Shown here: positions 6,992-10,285 of the stretch, piece after piece | Layout: each line of letters opens with the position of its first letter | How positions within the stretch are numbered: position 1 is the stretch's first letter | From: Mariniphaga sp. | Lineage (GTDB): Bacteria; Bacteroidota; Bacteroidia; Bacteroidales; Prolixibacteraceae | Reading direction: 5' to 3' | Assembly: GCA_013203525.1 (NCBI GenBank) | Contig: JABMQB010000283.1 | Location: 1-10,285 of the forward strand | DNA length: 10,285 bases | Translations under genes and position numbers: made by a program | Notes under the pieces: generated by a model | What the model was told of the DNA's origin: nothing | Databases searched by the model: none | The model's input: the letters and a program-made list of their open reading frames with translations, nothing else

Positions 6992-9900
6992 TTAATTTAT
7001 AATGATTTTTGCTGTTACAACCCGATTTTCCAAATTTACCTGAATAAAATACATACCAGGATTAAACTTCGATAAGTCAATTTCCATTAATGGACCTGTG
7101 TAAGAATTAACAAGTTTTACCTTATGAACTCTGCCAAGCATATCGATTATTGAAATATCCTCATCTGCAATAGTGGTTCCGCTCACCTCCAGGAATAGCT
7201 TGCCATTGGTTGGGTTTGGATAGAATTTAATTTCAGGTATTCCTGTTATATCATCCGGATTTATAATTTGTGCTGATTTTCGATTTCTACATTTCTTGGA
7301 TTTGTTATTGGCTTCAGATGTTACAGATGACTTGTGGTTTGAATCATAACTTGCCAGGTTCCAATAAATTTTAGAGCCATCAAAGAGAACCGAAAAAGTG
7401 GTAATTTCTGACCTAAATAAACTTGGTGGTAATATATCTTCAACGGTGTAATTACCAGTGATATAATTATCAGGTCCTCCAAACTCAACAAATACAGGAT
7501 ACTCATTATCGTTCTCACACCTGAAATTAGCCCTGTAAAAACCACCACCAAGATTCTCCACACAATCCAGGTATGAGCGGAGCTTTTTGGTTCCGGGACC
7601 GAAAGGATTGATGTATAATGTGCCAGCAATAAAGTCCTCAAATTTATAATTATTTGCTACCAGAGTTCCTGCATTTGGTGTGATATTCCATGTGCCACCT
7701 GCAGGTGCATCAATTGTTGCCTCACAATCAAAACCTGGATACCCTGAGACGACGCTTGTATCCTCATCATTAACAAAACCTGAAATGATAGCTGTAAACT
7801 CAGAAATTGGATTTTTTTCACCATAATTTCTGCCATAGTCGTTTGCTGTAACGATAAGGCTGGTTTTTGCAATTACATCAGTAACTACCCCGGAAGTATC
7901 ATTGTAATTGCCTGTTACATCTTCAAATGTCCAATTGTCAGTATATGTTGAAGCATTGGTATGTTTTGTCCCATCCAGGTTGAGCCCAGCTAGCGATTCC
8001 TCTTCGACACCTTCAGCAGTTCCAGTAGCAATATATTCGTTAGCAGTATAGGTTTCACTGTAACTAGTGACAGTTATACCAGCATCAGCTTTTGCAATTG
8101 AATTAGTAACTACCCCGGAAGTATCGTTGTAATTGCCTGTTGCATCTTCAAATGTCCAATTGTCAGTATATGTTGAAGCATCGGTATGTTTTGTCCCATC
8201 CAGGTTGAGCCCAGCTAGCGATTCCTCTTCGACACCCTCAGCAGTTCCAATAGCAATATATTCGATGGCTGTATAGATTTCATCATAACCTGTGACAATT
8301 ACATCAGCATTAGCTTTTTTAATTGTATCTGCGATAGTCCCGCTGGCAGGATTGTAATTTTCGTTTCCTTCAAACGACCAGGCATCATTAGGGTAATCCA
8401 ATGCATCTTTATGCGATGTTCCATTTAAGTCAAGCAAGCCGCTGAGATCAGCAGGGACCGGGCTTTCTACACCATTTGCAGTTCCTGTAGCCGTATGATT
8501 GTTTCCATCATATATAATATTATATGGATCAATATTGAAATTAGCATCAGCTTTTTCGATAACTAAAGTGCTTGTAGCTGATCCGGAATAATTTGGATCA
8601 GTTACAGTAACAAAAACAGCGATGTTATTGTTAGCATTTATTGGTAATGAAGCAATACTATCATAAGTTATTGATAGAGCTATATCGGGCACATTGGTTG
8701 TGACTGTTACCATTTTTGCTTTCCCATCGTATGTAGTAATTGTTTGATTAGGAAGGGTTATTGAAACTGGTGCAGGAGTAACCGTTAAAGTACCCAAACC
8801 ATAAGTTACTTCAAAGTTTTTGGACAAAAGAGCTCCCGGAATGATCCAGTGTTGCCCAACCTGTGTTCCTGTGATGAGGTTTAAAGCGCTTAAATCGATC
8901 GGATCTTGTTCCCCCACTTGAGGCTGAAGTGCCTCTATGTCAAAAATCATGATGATTCCTGAATTGCTGTCATCATTAATGGTATTGACAAAGGCAGTTC
9001 CGTTCACAAAGGGAACAGGAACAGGAACATTATTTTCTACATTTACAAATGCCGTTCCGTTGACCGAAGCAAGATGATTAACGAACGCTGTCCCGTTTAC
9101 AAATGCAGTCCCACTTGCCAGGGCATCTCCATCGATTATTGCCATTCCATTGACCATTTGCGTTTTATTGACGTATGGTGTTCCACTGGCCATGTATATT
9201 TCATAAGCATTGGAGTGATTTACAGCATTAACAAAACCGCCTGCATCAATGTTTCCTGATGTGGTGTCGGATAACGGGAGGCTATTGACAAAAGCAGTTC
9301 CATTGACAAAAGCAGTCCCGTTGTTGGCTACGAGGCTGAAATTTTGAGGATCAACAAACTCCAAGTTGCCTGCGGAATTTAAAAGCCCCATGCCATTTAC
9401 AAAAGCTGTTTCATTTACAAAAGCAGTACCATTAACAAAAGCAGTACCATTAACAAATGGTGTTCCATTAACAAATGGTGTTCCGTTTACAAACGGAGTA
9501 CCATTAACATATGGAGTACCATTAACATATGGAGTATCATTAACATATGGAGTGCCATTAACATATGGAGTACCATTTATAATAGGAGTGCCATTTACAT
9601 CTGGAGTGCCATTTATTATTTCAATTGCATTAACGTAGGCAGTTCCGTTTACAAATGGAGTGCCATTAACATAAGCAGTACCATTTACAATATTCTGACA
9701 ATTGACAAACGGCGTACCGTTGATTATTAGGATATCATTGACGTAGGCAGTCCCATTAATGAATGGCGTGCCGTTTACATAGGGTGTACCATTAACATAA
9801 GGAGTACCATTTACATAAGGTGTCCCATTAATCACTTCAACAGTTGTCCCGTTGACATAAGCAGTTCCGCTTATTAGTGAAAGGCCGTTAATAACAGGCA

Positions 9901-10285
9901 GGTTATCTGTCAGGGTTTCATTATTCACTTCGGTTAAAAATCCATCAACAATTTTCACTGTGTCACTATTGACAAAAGCTGTTCCATCGGCAATTTCGGT
10001 TGGCCTTACAACTGGCATACCTAAGACCAGAGTAAGCCCGTCAATCACTTCCAACTCCCTGTCAGGATATTTAGTAATTTCCACGTCATTTACAAAAGCT
10101 GTTCCATTTAAATCGACGAATACTGTATTTCCATTGACATAAGCTGTACCCTGGATCAAAGTTATACCTTCTGACAAGGGAGATCCTCCGATAAGAGGCA
10201 AGCCGTTGACCAGATTCAAACCTTCCACGAAGGCAAGCCCGTCCGAAACAGTTTCCGCATGTATATCCTTAAGTATATTTAGTAA
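6992..10285 (-). CDS. Giant T9SS-secreted surface protein with hexapeptide and MBG-type repeats, 5'-truncated
   Basis: The frame is open to the right edge (1097 residues visible, stop at 6992-6994). The GTG at 10228 is internal because 19 in-frame codons and repeat-like sequence precede it. Order from the visible N-terminus: irregular then regular six-residue repeats of the form NGT[AP][FY]V (10225-8983, about 26 exact NGT units); a segment ending in a typical MBG strand (VTYGLGTLTVTPAP); four or five MBG-like Ig modules (about 8800-7600; KADA, GTAEGVE, NWTFED and GNYNDTSG motifs); a Cys-containing module (7600-7260; CVENLGGGFYRANFRCEN); and a type A T9SS sorting domain (7240-6995). The T9SS would carry it across the outer membrane, with the C-terminal domain cleaved and the protein attached to or released from the surface. 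Adhesion or a matrix role is inferred from the architecture. The signal peptide is outside the window. Confidence 0.85.
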   Translation of the reverse strand, partial: LLNILKDIHAETVSDGLAFVEGLNLVNGLPLIGGSPLSEGITLIQGTAYVNGNTVFVDLNGTAFVNDVEITKYPDRELEVIDGLTLVLGMPVVRPTEIADGTAFVNSDTVKIVDGFLTEVNNETLTDNLPVINGLSLISGTAYVNGTTVEVINGTPYVNGTPYVNGTPYVNGTPFINGTAYVNDILIINGTPFVNCQNIVNGTAYVNGTPFVNGTAYVNAIEIINGTPDVNGTPIINGTPYVNGTPYVNDTPYVNGTPYVNGTPFVNGTPFVNGTPFVNGTAFVNGTAFVNETAFVNGMGLLNSAGNLEFVDPQNFSLVANNGTAFVNGTAFVNSLPLSDTTSGNIDAGGFVNAVNHSNAYEIYMASGTPYVNKTQMVNGMAIIDGDALASGTAFVNGTAFVNHLASVNGTAFVNVENNVPVPVPFVNGTAFVNTINDDSNSGIIMIFDIEALQPQVGEQDPIDLSALNLITGTQVGQHWIIPGALLSKNFEVTYGLGTLTVTPAPVSITLPNQTITTYDGKAKMVTVTTNVPDIALSITYDSIASLPINANNNIAVFVTVTDPNYSGSATSTLVIEKADANFNIDPYNIIYDGNNHTATGTANGVESPVPADLSGLLDLNGTSHKDALDYPNDAWSFEGNENYNPASGTIADTIKKANADVIVTGYDEIYTAIEYIAIGTAEGVEEESLAGLNLDGTKHTDASTYTDNWTFEDATGNYNDTSGVVTNSIAKADAGITVTSYSETYTANEYIATGTAEGVEEESLAGLNLDGTKHTNASTYTDNWTFEDVTGNYNDTSGVVTDVIAKTSLIVTANDYGRNYGEKNPISEFTAIISGFVNDEDTSVVSGYPGFDCEATIDAPAGGTWNITPNAGTLVANNYKFEDFIAGTLYINPFGPGTKKLRSYLDCVENLGGGFYRANFRCENDNEYPVFVEFGGPDNYITGNYTVEDILPPSLFRSEITTFSVLFDGSKIYWNLASYDSNHKSSVTSEANNKSKKCRNRKSAQIINPDDITGIPEIKFYPNPTNGKLFLEVSGTTIADEDISIIDMLGRVHKVKLVNSYTGPLMEIDLSKFNPGMYFIQVNLENRVVTAKIIIN
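6995..7240 (-). other. T9SS type A C-terminal sorting domain
   Basis: The last 82 residues begin with IPEIKFYPNPTNGKLFLEV, continue with the strand IIDMLGR and MEIDLSKFNPGMYFIQV, and end in a Lys and Ile-rich strand. The YPNPTNG, DMLGR, and L..G.Y.... V blocks are the hallmark of the Por secretion C-terminal domain. This is a strong phylum marker. Confidence 0.93.
7866..8315 (-). repeat. Two tandem 225-bp MBG-module repeats
   Basis: Copies at about 7866-8090 and 8091-8315 align without gaps at an offset of exactly 225 bp (75 codons). They are nearly identical at roughly 7880-8040 and its partner, and drift in the last ~50 bp. Each encodes one module (ADA..VT.Y...YTA.EYIA.GTAEGVE ... DNWTFED.TGNYNDTSGVV). 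A third, much more diverged unit (8316-8550) encodes the same layout with GTANGVE and GNENYNPASG. The two copies point to a recent in-frame duplication. Confidence 0.9.
8983..10225 (-). repeat. Hexapeptide-repeat region (NGT[AP][FY]V)
   Basis: The encoded protein repeats a six-residue unit (18 bp), with V-N-G-T-[AP]-[FY] as the core. Regular runs are broken by less regular stretches (for example NGLPLI, QGTAYV, DGTAFV, SGTAFV) and by short unrelated inserts such as the one at about 9180-9290. The register of the units is kept across several inserts. The unit extends to the right edge of the window in degenerate form. Confidence 0.92.
9393..9608 (-). repeat. Uninterrupted array of twelve 18-bp repeats
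   Basis: Twelve units of exactly 18 bp follow each other without a break. On the + strand most read ccattaacatatggagta or close variants. Units at 9501, 9519, 9537 and 9555 differ at only two positions in total, and those at 9447 and 9465 are identical. Local homogeneity next to diverged units suggests repeated slippage or unequal exchange, so the array length may vary between strains. Confidence 0.93.

Noticed and set aside
9393..9608. Regular short repeats resembling a CRISPR array
   Set aside because: Units are 18 bp, directly adjacent with no spacers, in frame, and encode a clear hexapeptide repeat; no cas genes are near.
9366..9638. Open + strand frame with repetitive TKAVPLT/TNGVPLT translation
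   Set aside because: It is the antisense shadow of the 18-bp repeats, which stay open in several frames because the period is a multiple of three.
8983..10225. About 26 NGT (N-x-T) sequons as evidence of glycosylation
   Set aside because: General O-glycosylation in Bacteroidota uses a different D-[ST]-based motif and no glycosyltransferase is in the window; the sequon arises simply from the repeat unit.

Overview
The window looks like chromosomal DNA of a low-GC member of the Bacteroidota. Three things support this: a type IX secretion (T9SS) C-terminal sorting domain on the large repeat protein, a TAnnTTTG-type promoter element with no Shine-Dalgarno dependence, and a TPR-transmembrane-cyclase architecture common in that phylum. 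The genus cannot be read from the sequence. No tRNA, rRNA, transposase, phage gene or CRISPR array is visible.

Layout. The left part is on the + strand: the 3' portion of a PhoD-like metallophosphatase (1-1607, truncated by the window edge), a small putative secreted protein of unknown function (1719-2252), and a probable SRPBCC-fold protein (2370-3128) with its own candidate promoter. These converge on a three-gene cluster on the - strand. Read in transcription order it is a TPR-containing membrane adenylate cyclase (6853-4895), a geranylgeranyl-reductase-like FAD oxidoreductase (4866-3517) and a stand-alone cyclic-nucleotide-binding domain protein (3517-3155). The last two overlap by 1 nt and the first two are 28 nt apart. 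To the right, behind a clear intrinsic terminator (6940-6965), lies the 3' part of a giant - strand surface protein (6992-10285, 5' end outside the window). It is built of about 1.2 kb of six-residue NGT[AP][FY]V repeats, MBG-type Ig-like repeats (two of them a recent 225-bp duplication), a Cys-containing module and the T9SS sorting domain.

How the genes may work together. The cyclase carries every class III catalytic residue and the Lys/Asp pair that selects ATP, so it should make cAMP. The last gene of the same cluster encodes a bare cNMP-binding domain with an intact phosphate-binding cassette and no DNA-binding domain. The cluster therefore looks like a self-contained second-messenger module: a putative periplasmic TPR input domain, a cytosolic cAMP output, a cAMP receptor, and between them a flavoprotein with a C-terminal hydrophobic segment that could be the controlled enzyme. 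This is inference from gene order and motifs. It is the most interesting system-level observation here; the hexapeptide-repeat T9SS protein is second.
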